A stretch of DNA of 64,000 nucleotides from TMED14 sp002167805 (GCA_965655795.1 CBFHHY010000001.1:248001-312000), one strand, 5' to 3'; shown: positions 17,343 to 26,400, numbered from the stretch's first letter. The notes: a model not told the origin generated them from the sequence alone. Translations and numbers: made by a program.

Positions 17343-18767
17343 TTATTCCTTGATTTTCTTAATTCTGATACCGCTTAATGCCAAGGATAGATTGATAATC
17401 GGGCTGAGCCAATTGAAAAAACAGTAAATAAAATAATCCCCTGTAGCTACTCCTAGCGTTGCGGATTGGTAGGCTCCACATGTATTCCACGGTATAAGCA
17501 CAGAGGTCACCGTTCCACTATCCTCTAGTGCTCTGGACAGATTTTCAGGAGCAAGATTTCTTTTTTTAAATGCGGTCCTATACATTCTTCCTGGAACTAC
17601 AATTGCCAGATATTGATCTGCTGCAGTGATATTGATAAATCCACAGGTTACAAGGACCGAGGCAATTAGTGATGCAGCACCATTTCCAAATGCTAGAAAT
17701 GCTTCAGTTATTGTTCTTAAAAAATTTGAAGCCTCTAAAACACCACCAAAAGTTAAGGCACAAACAACTAACCATATGGTTCCTAACATTCCTTTCATCC
17801 CCTTCGTTTGAATGAGGGAATCAAGTAAAGGATTTTTCATCTCAATATTAACTGAGCCATATAAACTTTGAATTATTCCCTTGTAGGATCCTTCGAAACC
17901 TGAGCTACCACCGATTTCGTTTATAATATCCGGTTGAAAGAAAAAAGCAGCCATAGATCCCATTAGAGAGCCAATTCCCATGGCAGCAACTGGGTCCATT
18001 TTAAATGATATTAGGCTAATACTTAACAAGGGAATTAATAAGAGCCAACTACTTATGTAAAATCGATTTGATAATTCACTTGATAGATTATTTATATCTG
18101 ATAATTGCACTGCGCTATCAAAACCAAGTCCAATAAAAGTAAAAATAATTAATGTTATGATTATTGATGGACCACTAGTTAAGAATAAATATTTTATATG
18201 TTTAGTCAGTTCTGCTCCCGCCATTGCTGAAGCTAAATTGGTGGTGTCCGACATAGGGGACATTTTGTCTCCAAAATAGGCACCTGAGATGACAGCACCC
18301 GCAACCCATGCTGGAGAAAAACCTAAAGATTGACCCACTCCCATGAGAGCTACACCAATTGTCGCAGTGGTGCCCCAAGAAGATCCAGTCGCTAAACTTA
18401 TTAATGAACAAACTATGACTGTTGCAGGTAAAAAAATTGATGGAGTAAGTATTTTTAAGCCAAAAATTATTAGTGTTGGAATTATTCCTGATACCATCCA
18501 ACTTCCCGTTAAAGCTCCCACCATCAGGAGAATAATAATTGCCTTTGTGCTGTCTTGAACAGTATTCTGAACACCCTTCCAGAGTTTATCTGTTTTTACC
18601 CCCTTTAACCTGCCCAGAAATGCTGTAAAACCGGCAGCAAAAAGTAGGATTAATTGATTGCTTCCATCTAAACTGCTGTCCCCGAATATTTGAATATTTA
18701 TAAATAAAGCCCCAACTAAAAAAATTACAGGAAGAATAGAATAGAATAGAGAAGGTTGTTTGGACAT
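17343..18767 (-). CDS. nhaC: Na+/H+ antiporter, NhaC family
   Basis: A polytopic membrane protein (474 residues, about 11-12 helices) that should exchange sodium for protons. Family-typical strings are SLATGSSWGTTATIGVALMG near residue 130, AGAVISGAYFGDKMSPMSDT near 160, and VLIPWNTCGAYQSATLGVA near 435. The Asp/Ser-rich GDKMSPMSDTTNLA is the ion-binding region in this family. It fits a marine or saline habitat but does not prove one. It ends close to the Kazal-like gene and starts 24 bases after maf. Confidence 0.92.
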   Translation of the reverse strand: MSKQPSLFYSILPVIFLVGALFINIQIFGDSSLDGSNQLILLFAAGFTAFLGRLKGVKTDKLWKGVQNTVQDSTKAIIILLMVGALTGSWMVSGIIPTLIIFGLKILTPSIFLPATVIVCSLISLATGSSWGTTATIGVALMGVGQSLGFSPAWVAGAVISGAYFGDKMSPMSDTTNLASAMAGAELTKHIKYLFLTSGPSIIITLIIFTFIGLGFDSAVQLSDINNLSSELSNRFYISSWLLLIPLLSISLISFKMDPVAAMGIGSLMGSMAAFFFQPDIINEIGGSSGFEGSYKGIIQSLYGSVNIEMKNPLLDSLIQTKGMKGMLGTIWLVVCALTFGGVLEASNFLRTITEAFLAFGNGAASLIASVLVTCGFINITAADQYLAIVVPGRMYRTAFKKRNLAPENLSRALEDSGTVTSVLIPWNTCGAYQSATLGVATGDYFIYCFFNWLSPIINLSLALSGIRIKKIKE

Positions 18768-18791
18768 TTTGAAAAGATAAAGATTTTTATG

Positions 18792-19400
18792 TTAAATAAT
18801 CTTAGATCTCAACCATGGTTTCAATACCTCTAGTACAGAGTTTAAGGGTAATCCTTTTACATTGTCAAAAGATCCCTCAATCTGCTTAATCCCAATATGA
18901 CCTATCCATTCTTGAACGCCATATCCTCCAGCTTTATCAAATGGTTTATAATTTTGAGCATACCATTTGATCCATGTTTTTGGTAATTTCTCAAATGTGA
19001 CCTTTGTTAATTGGGACGAATTCTTCCATATTTTTCCATCGGTGGCCCAAACAGACGAAATAACTCGATGTTCGCGTCCATTTAGTTTCAAGAGCATTTT
19101 AACGCATTCATCGATTCCTGTGGGTTTGCCAAAACGATTCTCGTCCATCCATACTTCAGTATCTGCGGTAAGCAATATTTCGTCTAATTTAATTGAGCTT
19201 AATAAAGCATCGGATTTCTGTCTTGCAATCCAAGAAACTGTGTCGATATCATCTAAATTTGATGGTGCAATTTCATCAACTTCTGAAGCTCTTACGGAAA
19301 ATGGAATATTTAAGATCTTGAGTAACTCATTTCGCCTTGGTGATTTAGACCCTAGAACCAATTTCCCATTTAGATTGAATATTCGACTAGATTCTACCAT
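18792..19400 (-). CDS. maf: Maf family nucleotide pyrophosphatase
   Basis: Maf proteins hydrolyse dTTP/UTP or modified nucleotides and are linked to septum control. The 202-residue protein has the signature LVLGSKSPRRNELLKIL near residue 14, the catalytic-Asp region LLTADTEVWMDENRFGKP near 75, and LNGREHRVISSVW. AGGYGVQEW and FDNVKGLPL finish the family pattern. The start overlaps the kdsC stop by seven bases in a kdsC-maf pair. Confidence 0.93.
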   Translation of the reverse strand: MVESSRIFNLNGKLVLGSKSPRRNELLKILNIPFSVRASEVDEIAPSNLDDIDTVSWIARQKSDALLSSIKLDEILLTADTEVWMDENRFGKPTGIDECVKMLLKLNGREHRVISSVWATDGKIWKNSSQLTKVTFEKLPKTWIKWYAQNYKPFDKAGGYGVQEWIGHIGIKQIEGSFDNVKGLPLNSVLEVLKPWLRSKII

Positions 19401-19912
19401 TTTCGATCTTCTTTACCCATCCAGTTTCCATGAATTTTCAAAACTTGTTCAATTAAATCCCGTGCGCAACCATTTCCTCCGTTTTTATATGATACGTATT
19501 TACTTATTGATCTTATTTCTGGTACAGCGTCTTTTGGGCAAGTTGATAAGCCTACTTTACTCAGAATATCATAATCAGGAATGTCATCACCCATGTAGGC
19601 AATATTCTCTAATTTCAGATTGTGCATCGTTATAAGGTCCTCAAGAGCATCAATTTTGTTTGATGCACCAATCCATATGTCTTTAATTCCCAGTGATTCC
19701 AGTCTTTGTTTTACTGCCATGGATTTGCCTCCTGTTATTATGGCTACATTATAGCCTTTTTTTACTGCTAATTGGAGGGCATAGCCATCTTTCGCATTAA
19801 AAACTCTTATTGGCTCCTCATTGGGTAAAACCGTAACGGTTCCATCAGTTAAGACACCATCAACATCAAAAACAAATGTTGTAATTTCTTTCAAGATCAA
19901 TTTATAATTCAT
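19394..19912 (-). CDS. kdsC: KdsC-type HAD phosphatase (Kdo-8-phosphate phosphatase)
   Basis: Removes the phosphate from 3-deoxy-manno-octulosonate 8-phosphate for lipopolysaccharide core synthesis. At 172 residues it is the small capless HAD type C0. Motif I is FVFDVDGVLTDGTV, motif II is VAIITGG with KSMAVKQRLESLGI after it, and motif III/IV is AYMGDDIPDYDIL followed by KNGGNGCARDLIEQVL. It overlaps the DUF2520 gene by 11 bases upstream and maf downstream. Confidence 0.93.
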   Translation of the reverse strand: MNYKLILKEITTFVFDVDGVLTDGTVTVLPNEEPIRVFNAKDGYALQLAVKKGYNVAIITGGKSMAVKQRLESLGIKDIWIGASNKIDALEDLITMHNLKLENIAYMGDDIPDYDILSKVGLSTCPKDAVPEIRSISKYVSYKNGGNGCARDLIEQVLKIHGNWMGKEDRKW

Positions 19913-20630
19913 TTTCTTTTAATTTAATTTCTGCAATGTTATCACTGATGGATTTATAGATCTTGCGCATATCACTGGGTAGCATCTCTAAATGTTTTTC
20001 AATGGTCGCTTTATCTCCCCTATAAGCAGGCCCGGTCTGAATTTCAAATGGCTTTCCCTCTAAAGCATTTTTTATGGTTTTTAAGATCATATTATTAAAA
20101 AAATTAACTTCTATGCCATTGATATAACAATATTCTTTTATGAGTCCGATTTGATGATTCATAAAGTTATTGGCGAAGACGGCTCCTAAATGATATTTGC
20201 TTCGCATTTGACTCGTACAAATCAAACCATTGGGTATTCTTAGATCCTTGTGAAACATTTCTAAAACAGTTTTTAGGAAGCTATTCTTGGTCTCCCAAAA
20301 TACGGGTATGTCCGTCCATGAAATACTATTGCTTTTAAAAGATTGCATAGGATACCATATTCCAGAATTAGGATAAAAGGAAATATCAGATAGTGGTGTA
20401 ACACCTGAACAATGAAAGATTGGAATCGTAATGTTTTGCTTCATTATTTTCTTTACCGAGAAAATAATTGCATCATCTGGAATTGCAAGGAATAATGCTT
20501 TTGTTTGCGACGAGAAACCAGTTGGATTATCAAGCCATTCCCTTGCTGACACCTGAAGGCCATTATCTCCAATTCTTGCTTTTAATGCATTTCCTAATGC
20601 ACCTCTTCCAAAAATGATCCAACTCGGCAT
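19902..20630 (-). CDS. Rossmann-like DUF2520 domain protein
   Basis: The start is taken as the ATG at 20630, which overlaps the ccmF stop as TAATG; the 29 residues of open frame upstream lie inside ccmF. The 242-residue product opens with a dinucleotide-binding strand-loop (SWIIFGRGALGNALKARI), then LFLAIPDDAI, HCSGVTPLSDI and WYPMQSF. The C-terminal helical half has AVFANNFMNHQI and GPAYRGDKATIEKHLEML. This is the ProC/6PGDH-like Rossmann plus DUF2520 arrangement. It probably binds NAD(P), but its reaction is unknown. Confidence 0.85.
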   Translation of the reverse strand: MPSWIIFGRGALGNALKARIGDNGLQVSAREWLDNPTGFSSQTKALFLAIPDDAIIFSVKKIMKQNITIPIFHCSGVTPLSDISFYPNSGIWYPMQSFKSNSISWTDIPVFWETKNSFLKTVLEMFHKDLRIPNGLICTSQMRSKYHLGAVFANNFMNHQIGLIKEYCYINGIEVNFFNNMILKTIKNALEGKPFEIQTGPAYRGDKATIEKHLEMLPSDMRKIYKSISDNIAEIKLKENEL

Positions 20631-23116
20631 TATTTCTGGGGTTGATTTAGTGCTCGATATACTCTTTTCCATACCGCCAACAGTGTTCCAATACCCATAA
20701 GAATAGCTCCAAGCCATAGTAAATTAATGTAAGGAAATATAAATGCTTGCATTAAAACAAATGGGGGTTCTTCATTTTTCTTTTCCCATGCAGTTATATT
20801 AAATTTCCCTTCGGCACTGGCTACGCCATCGAATTGAAATTTAATTTCCTTTTCATCAAGAATAATTTCTGATTTTTTTACTCTGTCGCCATCTAGGTGA
20901 TAAGGGAGGTTAACTAAAGTCTTTTCTCCGTCCATAGATTTTAGAATCAATTTCAGGTTTAAATCTAAAAAATCAATTTCACCGGATTTATTATTCACAG
21001 ATGCATTTTCTACGAATAAAGTATCGCAATAAAGTAAATATTTCTGAAATAAAAAGACCTCCTCACCTGTCGATAGGACTGCTTCTGTTGGATCTGACCA
21101 TTCACCTTTTTTTTCATCCAAGGGTCTGAGGTCTGCATAGCTTATATAGGTGTAGATATCTCGATTCCAAAAATGCTTTGTGCTTGGCTCTCGAACATTA
21201 CCCATTCTATCATTGATTTGAATAAAAGGGTTGAGAGTAAATGATTTTGTTAGAACTGGTTTTTCAAAATCTTCCCATGAAGAGAATTCATCGGCTTCAA
21301 AAAAGTCAATATCAAAAACCCTATTATGGCCTTCTATCTTTTCACCCTGCCATGAAACATAATATGGATACATAGAGACAGTATCACCCATAGGTAAAAG
21401 TATGTTCTCGTTGGCGGGAAAATCTTCGTGAATGAAACTCGCATTAGTGCTAATCGCCTCTTTTTTTCCATTGCTTATCAATGCACCTAATAGAACAAGA
21501 GTAAAGCCTAAATGAGCCATAGCCATACCTCCTGTCGTCCACCTCCCACGTAAAATACGCAGCCAATAATCAGCATTACTCAAAACCCCAAAAATAGATA
21601 CGACTAATAAAGCCGCGTATAGAGGTTCATGGAGTTCAAGACCCCATATGCAAAAAGCGCTAAAAGCTATCGATATAAGTGCTGAGGGTAAAATTCTTTT
21701 TATGAGAGCATTTGGAGTCTCTCTCCAGCGCAAGAACGGAACAAATGCCATTAATAGTGTAATTACTAATGCAAAAGGTATTTGAAGGCTATTAAAGTGC
21801 TTTGCAGCATCTACTGGAGGAGCCATAGGGTTTTCAAGGATGGGGATTAGACCCTCTGGACCGATTATCTTATTAAAAACCGGTATGCTTGTACTAAATA
21901 TGATTTGGACTGCTGATAAAAGTAAAGTTAAGGACCCTATAAACATCCAAAACTCTCTGGAGTTAAAGGCATCTTCCGATGGGCTTTTCGGATATTTTTT
22001 CCAGTGCCATAAAAAAATAAATAATGATCCTAAAGAAAAATAACCTAAGAAAATAATCAATTGGCTATTTAATCCTAAATCAACAAAAGCATGAACGGAA
22101 GTGTCACCAAGAATTCCAGATCTTGTAAGAAATGTTGAATATAGAATTAAAAGAAAAGAAAAGATTGTAAGGAATAATGCTGTGGTAGGAGCTGATTTTT
22201 TATGCTTAACAATCATCATTAGGTGACCAGCTGCTACCAGGGTAAGCCATGGAACAAGACTGGAGTTTTCTACAGGGTCCCATGCCCAGAACCCGCCGAA
22301 GCTAAGAGCTTCATAGGCCCATGCACCTCCCATTAAAATTCCCGTGCCTAATATTGATATTCCGAAAAAGGTCCACGGTAATGCAGGGATAACCCAATCA
22401 ATATATCTTTTTTCTAAAATACCTGTAATGGCAAATAAAAACGGTATTGTCACAGATGCAAATCCTAGAAAAAGAGTAGGTGGGTGTATTACCATCCAAT
22501 AATTCTGTAATAATGGGTTTAGTCCCTGCCCGTTTCTAAGTGATGGTAATCTTATCAAATAATCTTTCATCTCTGTCCATGGGAGCCCTACGTTCTCTGA
22601 AAGTTCGCGAATCAATATAAAAGGAGAAGAGCCTATTTTTATATCACCTATATAAATTCCTAGGAGCATTGAAGTCAAAAACATTTGAACCATAGCAAGC
22701 AGCATTAATGTTCCAAATTCCCATTTTCTTGCAGTCCCTATTAATACCCATCCCAGAATCATATGCCATGTTGTCCAGAGTAAAAAACTACCTTCTTGAC
22801 CCTCCCAAAAACATGATGCTATGTATTTCATTGGCATTTCCAATGAGCTGTGTCTCCAGACGTAATCAAATTCAAACCAGTGATTAAATAGCGCAACAAA
22901 TAGTATTGAAATCGTTCCAATTACACCTATTGAATGTAATAGAAAGCTCAATCTTCCTGCTGATTTTAGCCCTGAGAGATGCTTGTTTTTTTCTTTTTTG
23001 GAACCCATATAGTATAGACTGTAAAAAACAAAAGTTGCTACAGATCCCGAAAAAGCCAGTGCAACTGAGGCCCTGCCTAAAAAAGCAAATAGACTATGCT
23101 CTCCGATGTAGTCCAT
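20630..23116 (-). CDS. ccmF: Cytochrome c maturation protein CcmF (haem lyase)
   Basis: A large polytopic membrane protein (828 residues, longer than the 650 or so of E. coli CcmF) that attaches haem to apocytochrome c. The tryptophan-rich WWD-type motif GGFWAWDPVENSSLVPWLTL lies near residue 274, with conserved His-bearing segments nearby (WMVIHPPTLFLGFA). A hydrophilic periplasmic region spans about 560-790, followed by a final helix. It begins four bases after ccmE. The CcmF-N and CcmF-C halves are both present. No frameshift is seen. Confidence 0.93.
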   Translation of the reverse strand: MDYIGEHSLFAFLGRASVALAFSGSVATFVFYSLYYMGSKKEKNKHLSGLKSAGRLSFLLHSIGVIGTISILFVALFNHWFEFDYVWRHSSLEMPMKYIASCFWEGQEGSFLLWTTWHMILGWVLIGTARKWEFGTLMLLAMVQMFLTSMLLGIYIGDIKIGSSPFILIRELSENVGLPWTEMKDYLIRLPSLRNGQGLNPLLQNYWMVIHPPTLFLGFASVTIPFLFAITGILEKRYIDWVIPALPWTFFGISILGTGILMGGAWAYEALSFGGFWAWDPVENSSLVPWLTLVAAGHLMMIVKHKKSAPTTALFLTIFSFLLILYSTFLTRSGILGDTSVHAFVDLGLNSQLIIFLGYFSLGSLFIFLWHWKKYPKSPSEDAFNSREFWMFIGSLTLLLSAVQIIFSTSIPVFNKIIGPEGLIPILENPMAPPVDAAKHFNSLQIPFALVITLLMAFVPFLRWRETPNALIKRILPSALISIAFSAFCIWGLELHEPLYAALLVVSIFGVLSNADYWLRILRGRWTTGGMAMAHLGFTLVLLGALISNGKKEAISTNASFIHEDFPANENILLPMGDTVSMYPYYVSWQGEKIEGHNRVFDIDFFEADEFSSWEDFEKPVLTKSFTLNPFIQINDRMGNVREPSTKHFWNRDIYTYISYADLRPLDEKKGEWSDPTEAVLSTGEEVFLFQKYLLYCDTLFVENASVNNKSGEIDFLDLNLKLILKSMDGEKTLVNLPYHLDGDRVKKSEIILDEKEIKFQFDGVASAEGKFNITAWEKKNEEPPFVLMQAFIFPYINLLWLGAILMGIGTLLAVWKRVYRALNQPQK

Positions 23117-23120
23117 TTAT

Positions 23121-23525
23121 TTATGAATTTATTGAGTAAATCAAAGATGTGTCTATGCCCTTCTCATCTATATATTTTGATGGGCATTTCATCAATATTT
23201 CTTCGGCTACAAAATAATCTGATGTAGAGTATCCAGTTATTGTTATTTCCTCTGAGCGCTCAAAATCCATTGGTTTTGGCTGGTTATAAATAACATTTTT
23301 TGACCTACCATTTTTATCGATAGCTTTAAAAGTCAATAAAGTAGTTTTAGGGTCAAACTCTATTGGATTTTCTAAATCTAATTTTGCTACAACGGTTACT
23401 GTTTCTGGAGTTTGTTTATCTGCAATGTCGAAAGTTGCATATACACTGGCATCCTCTAGGGTTACGAGTAAGGCTCCAATCATAAGGGCGATCACCAAAA
23501 GCAATATTATTTGCGTTCTTTTCAT
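23121..23525 (-). CDS. ccmE: Haem chaperone CcmE, CxxxY type
   Basis: CcmE carries haem covalently from CcmABCD to CcmF. This 134-residue form has one N-terminal membrane anchor (IILLLVIALMIGALLVTL) and an OB-fold periplasmic part. At the position of the usual haem-binding HxxxY it has EEILMKCPSKY, i.e. CxxxY. Such Cys variants are known from archaea and some sulfate reducers, so this is likely a functional variant. The start overlaps ccmD by ATGA. The C-terminal tail is short. Confidence 0.9.
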   Translation of the reverse strand: MKRTQIILLLVIALMIGALLVTLEDASVYATFDIADKQTPETVTVVAKLDLENPIEFDPKTTLLTFKAIDKNGRSKNVIYNQPKPMDFERSEEITITGYSTSDYFVAEEILMKCPSKYIDEKGIDTSLIYSINS

Positions 23526-23695
23526 TTTTTTTGATCTCTTTCGAGTCGGCTTATTTTTCGATCAAGGTAAATCAGGTATAAAGTCAATCCTCCAAATATT
23601 ATTCCGAGAACTACTAATACTACATATATCTTGCCATCAGCTCTAAAAATATCTGCCATATCAACAGTTCTGGTTGCTATTTGTGAAAAAATCAT
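23522..23695 (-). CDS. ccmD: CcmD-like small membrane protein
   Basis: A 57-codon gene fits exactly between ccmC and ccmE, overlapping each by an ATGA. The product has a short polar start, RADGKIYVVLVVLGIIFGGL as the single membrane helix, and a basic tail (YLDRKISRLERDQKK). This is the size and topology of CcmD, which helps release holo-CcmE from the CcmABC complex. Sequence conservation in CcmD is poor, so the call rests on position, size and topology. Confidence 0.85.
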   Translation of the reverse strand: MIFSQIATRTVDMADIFRADGKIYVVLVVLGIIFGGLTLYLIYLDRKISRLERDQKK

Positions 23696-24357
23696 TTTTT
23701 ATTTTTTAAAATTTCTATTCGATTTCTTAATGAGCTGATCCAAAACCCTACCAAAATCCATCCAATTATAGCAGGATAGAATATCATTCTCATTCCACTA
23801 TCCAAATCATAATTCGAAAAACCCGGATTGCCACCATTACCTGGGTGCAAAGACTCAGTCATACGAGGTAAAATACCTATGAAAACTATCATTAATACAA
23901 AGGCAAAAACATTGTAAATCGATGAAATACGAGCTTTTTTCTCTATATCCTCTATGCTATTGCGAAGAATAAAGTATGCTGTATAAATTAAAAGTGTGAC
24001 AGCTGTTCCATTTAGCTTCGGGTCTGCAGTCCAGAATGTTCCCCATGTTGCCTTTGCCCAAACCATTCCAGTGAATAGGCCTAGTAATGAAAACATCATT
24101 GCAACTTCAGCAAAATTTTTTGCCTTGAGATCGAAAATTAAATTTACTTTGAGGCCATCTTGTCCAGATTGCAAAAAACGAATGCTCAAAATTACCGAGT
24201 TCAATAAAAGCACAATCATTGTGAACCACATAGGAACATGAAAATATAAATTCCTTATGGTTTCATTTAAAATCACTAACCTTGGGACATCTAACATTAA
24301 GCCAGCATAAAGCGAATATGCGACTAAAATTATACCTGTGTATTTCCAAGCCTTCAT
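23692..24357 (-). CDS. ccmC: Haem handling protein CcmC
   Basis: CcmC loads haem onto CcmE. The ATG at 24357, joined to the ccmB stop as TAATG, gives 221 residues and six membrane helices; a longer open frame upstream lies inside ccmB. It has the family's WWD-type motif WAKATWGTFWTADPKL near residue 107, and the His-bearing loops YFHVPMWFTM (about 46) and MTESLHPGN (about 173). The downstream gene, ccmD, overlaps by ATGA. Confidence 0.94.
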   Translation of the reverse strand: MKAWKYTGIILVAYSLYAGLMLDVPRLVILNETIRNLYFHVPMWFTMIVLLLNSVILSIRFLQSGQDGLKVNLIFDLKAKNFAEVAMMFSLLGLFTGMVWAKATWGTFWTADPKLNGTAVTLLIYTAYFILRNSIEDIEKKARISSIYNVFAFVLMIVFIGILPRMTESLHPGNGGNPGFSNYDLDSGMRMIFYPAIIGWILVGFWISSLRNRIEILKNKK

Positions 24358-25028
24358 TAGGAGCGCCAAAGGTAAGGAAATAGAATAGCACCAAGAGCCA
24401 AGGAGAGCGCGCAAAGTGCTATTTCTCCAAACCATAATGGATAAATTTCTTTGATTGATTCACCAATTAGAGCTAGTTTACTTGCTCTTAGTGAAACTAA
24501 TAATGTGGGTAATAAAAGTGGGATACTGAGTATTGACATTAAGCCAGCGTTTCCGTTTACTTTTGAAGAGATTGCTGATGTAAAACATAGCGTACACGAC
24601 ATTGCAATAGATCCGAGCCCGATTGACAATGTCAAAGGGATCAAAGAAGTAAGATTTTCCTCAGAATTTGGCAATCCAATCCAGAGATAAAAGAGTCCAA
24701 AGCTTAAAATAGATATAAATAATGTGCTCAAGGCTGTGGTTATACTTTTACCAATTAAAAGTTCTGTGGAGTTAACTAATTGGTCAATATAAAAGTACTT
24801 GCCGTCCTCTTGGAAAAAAGTTCTTCCAGCTATTTGTATGCTGCTAAATATTAAATTCATCCAAATTAACGCCAACCAGGTGTTTGGTGATGGTCGATTT
24901 GTAAGTATTGATGCCAAAAATGTGACGATGGCGCAAAAAAGTACAGATACGAACCATCCTGAGCTTCTTCGGTAATCCAGCTCCCAATCCCAGGAAAATA
25001 TTGTTTTAATTGCTTTAACTCTAATCAC
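24357..25028 (-). CDS. ccmB: Haem exporter permease CcmB
   Basis: CcmB is the membrane subunit of the CcmAB transporter. The frame is open back to 25145, but the upstream part overlaps the divergent peroxidase gene. I therefore take GTG at 25028, which gives 223 residues (E. coli CcmB has 220) and a typical opening, IKTIFSWDWELDYRRSSGW. Six helices follow. IAGRTFFQEDGKYFYIDQL, ELLIGKSI and SIPLLLPTLLVSL are family-like. The true start is uncertain. No ccmA is in the window. Confidence 0.87.
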   Translation of the reverse strand: MIRVKAIKTIFSWDWELDYRRSSGWFVSVLFCAIVTFLASILTNRPSPNTWLALIWMNLIFSSIQIAGRTFFQEDGKYFYIDQLVNSTELLIGKSITTALSTLFISILSFGLFYLWIGLPNSEENLTSLIPLTLSIGLGSIAMSCTLCFTSAISSKVNGNAGLMSILSIPLLLPTLLVSLRASKLALIGESIKEIYPLWFGEIALCALSLALGAILFPYLWRS

Positions 25029-25120
25029 TGCAACAAAGGTAACGTCTTCTATATCTAAAACTTTTTTAAGATTTATTTGTTTAACTTTTAACGACTTTTT
25101 TGTCGAAATTTTTATGAAAA

Positions 25121-25681
25121 ATGATAAAAAAAATATTAATCGCAATTTTAATAGCTACCTCCACTTTTCTTTCATGTACCCAATCTATTGCCCAGCCAAT
25201 GGATGAGGTAAAAAATTTTTATGATCTTTCTGCCCGAACAATAAATGGAGACATGTTGAATTTTGATAAACTAAAGGGTAAACGTGTATTAATTGTCAAT
25301 ACCGCCTCCGCTTGTGGGTTTACTTATCAATACAATTCATTACAAAAATTATGGGATGAATCAGATCACGATGAATTTGTGATAATTGGGTTTCCATGTA
25401 ATGACTTTGGAGCACAAGAATCAGGATCTCTCAAGGAAATTGAATCATTTTGCTCAAAGAATTATGGAGTTACCTTCCAATTAATGGAAAAAGTAAAAAT
25501 TAAAACCAGCCCAATCTACAAGTGGTTAATGAATAAAAGCCTTAACGGAGTTAAAAACGCAAAAGTTTTATGGAATTTCCACAAATTCTTAATCGATGAA
25601 AACGGGAAATGGAGTGGTTCATTTTTACCTACAACTTCTCCAAACTCATCGGGTATTAAAAACTTTGCCCTAGGTAAATGA
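25121..25681 (+). CDS. Glutathione peroxidase-family thiol peroxidase, secreted or lipoprotein
   Basis: A Cys-type GPx of 186 residues that should reduce peroxides, probably with thioredoxin since glutathione is not expected here. The N-terminal signal has a possible lipobox (ATSTFLSC), so it likely acts outside the cytoplasm. The catalytic Cys is in NTASACGFTYQY (about residue 65), followed by IIGFPCNDFGAQE and VLWNFHKFLIDENG, the usual GPx strings. Its stop overlaps the bshB1 start as ATGA, linking it to bacillithiol synthesis by context. Confidence 0.92.
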   Translation: MIKKILIAILIATSTFLSCTQSIAQPMDEVKNFYDLSARTINGDMLNFDKLKGKRVLIVNTASACGFTYQYNSLQKLWDESDHDEFVIIGFPCNDFGAQESGSLKEIESFCSKNYGVTFQLMEKVKIKTSPIYKWLMNKSLNGVKNAKVLWNFHKFLIDENGKWSGSFLPTTSPNSSGIKNFALGK

Positions 25682-26400
25682 ATTTAGAAACTGATATTCT
25701 CGCTTTTGGTGCTCATCCAGATGATGTAGAACTAGGTTGCGGTGGAACAATAGCAAAACATACCGCTCTTGGAGATTCTGTCACTATCATTGACCTAACC
25801 CAAGGCGAGTTAGGAACCAGGGGGACGGCTGAAGTTAGGGCGAATGAATCTAAAAAAGCTCAAAAAATTCTGTCAGTCAAAAATCGTTTTAATTTGAAAT
25901 TTGCAGACGGATGGGTTGAAAATAATCGTGAATCTCAGTTGTCTATAATCTCTTATATTCGACAGCTAAGGCCCAAAATTGTGCTTTGTACCGCTCCAAA
26001 TGACAGGCACCCAGACCATATAGCGGCCAGTAGATTAGTTATCGATTCTTGCTTTAAGTCTGGATTAGAGAAAATTTCTACCACATGGAATGAAAAAAAG
26101 CAAAGACCTTTTCGTCCCCAAAATATATACCATTATATACAATTTTACGAAATTACTCCAGATTTTAATGTTGATATATCAGACTATTTTTTGACCAAAA
26201 TGAAAGCTATAGAAGCACATTCTTCTCAGTTTTATGATCCCAACAGCAAAGAGCCAGAGACTGTAATTTCTTCGAAAGAATTTTATGACTCAATTTCTGC
26301 TCGGTCATCTGAATGGGGAAGGGCTATCGGAGTTGACTATGCAGAGGGTTTTGTAGCTGAGAGACGTCTGGGTGTTTCTCGAATAACCGATCTCTGCTAG
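25678..26400 (+). CDS. bshB1: Bacillithiol biosynthesis deacetylase BshB1
   Basis: This zinc-dependent LmbE-family enzyme deacetylates GlcNAc-malate to GlcN-malate in bacillithiol synthesis. At 240 residues it has the metal motif GAHPDDVELGCGGTIAKH at residue 11, LTQGELGTRGTAEVR (about 41), and the second zinc motif NDRHPDHIAAS (about 105). KAIEAHSSQF and YAEGFVAERRLG are typical of BshB1, not of other LmbE enzymes. It overlaps the upstream peroxidase gene by four bases. Confidence 0.95.
   Translation: MNLETDILAFGAHPDDVELGCGGTIAKHTALGDSVTIIDLTQGELGTRGTAEVRANESKKAQKILSVKNRFNLKFADGWVENNRESQLSIISYIRQLRPKIVLCTAPNDRHPDHIAASRLVIDSCFKSGLEKISTTWNEKKQRPFRPQNIYHYIQFYEITPDFNVDISDYFLTKMKAIEAHSSQFYDPNSKEPETVISSKEFYDSISARSSEWGRAIGVDYAEGFVAERRLGVSRITDLC

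Noticed and set aside
18730..18752. Short GAATA tandem run at the nhaC 5' end
   Set aside because: About three imperfect 5-base units within coding sequence; not long enough to suggest phase variation.
25029..25145. Long N-terminal extension of CcmB
   Set aside because: It overlaps the divergent peroxidase gene, has no family resemblance, and would make the protein much longer than known CcmB.
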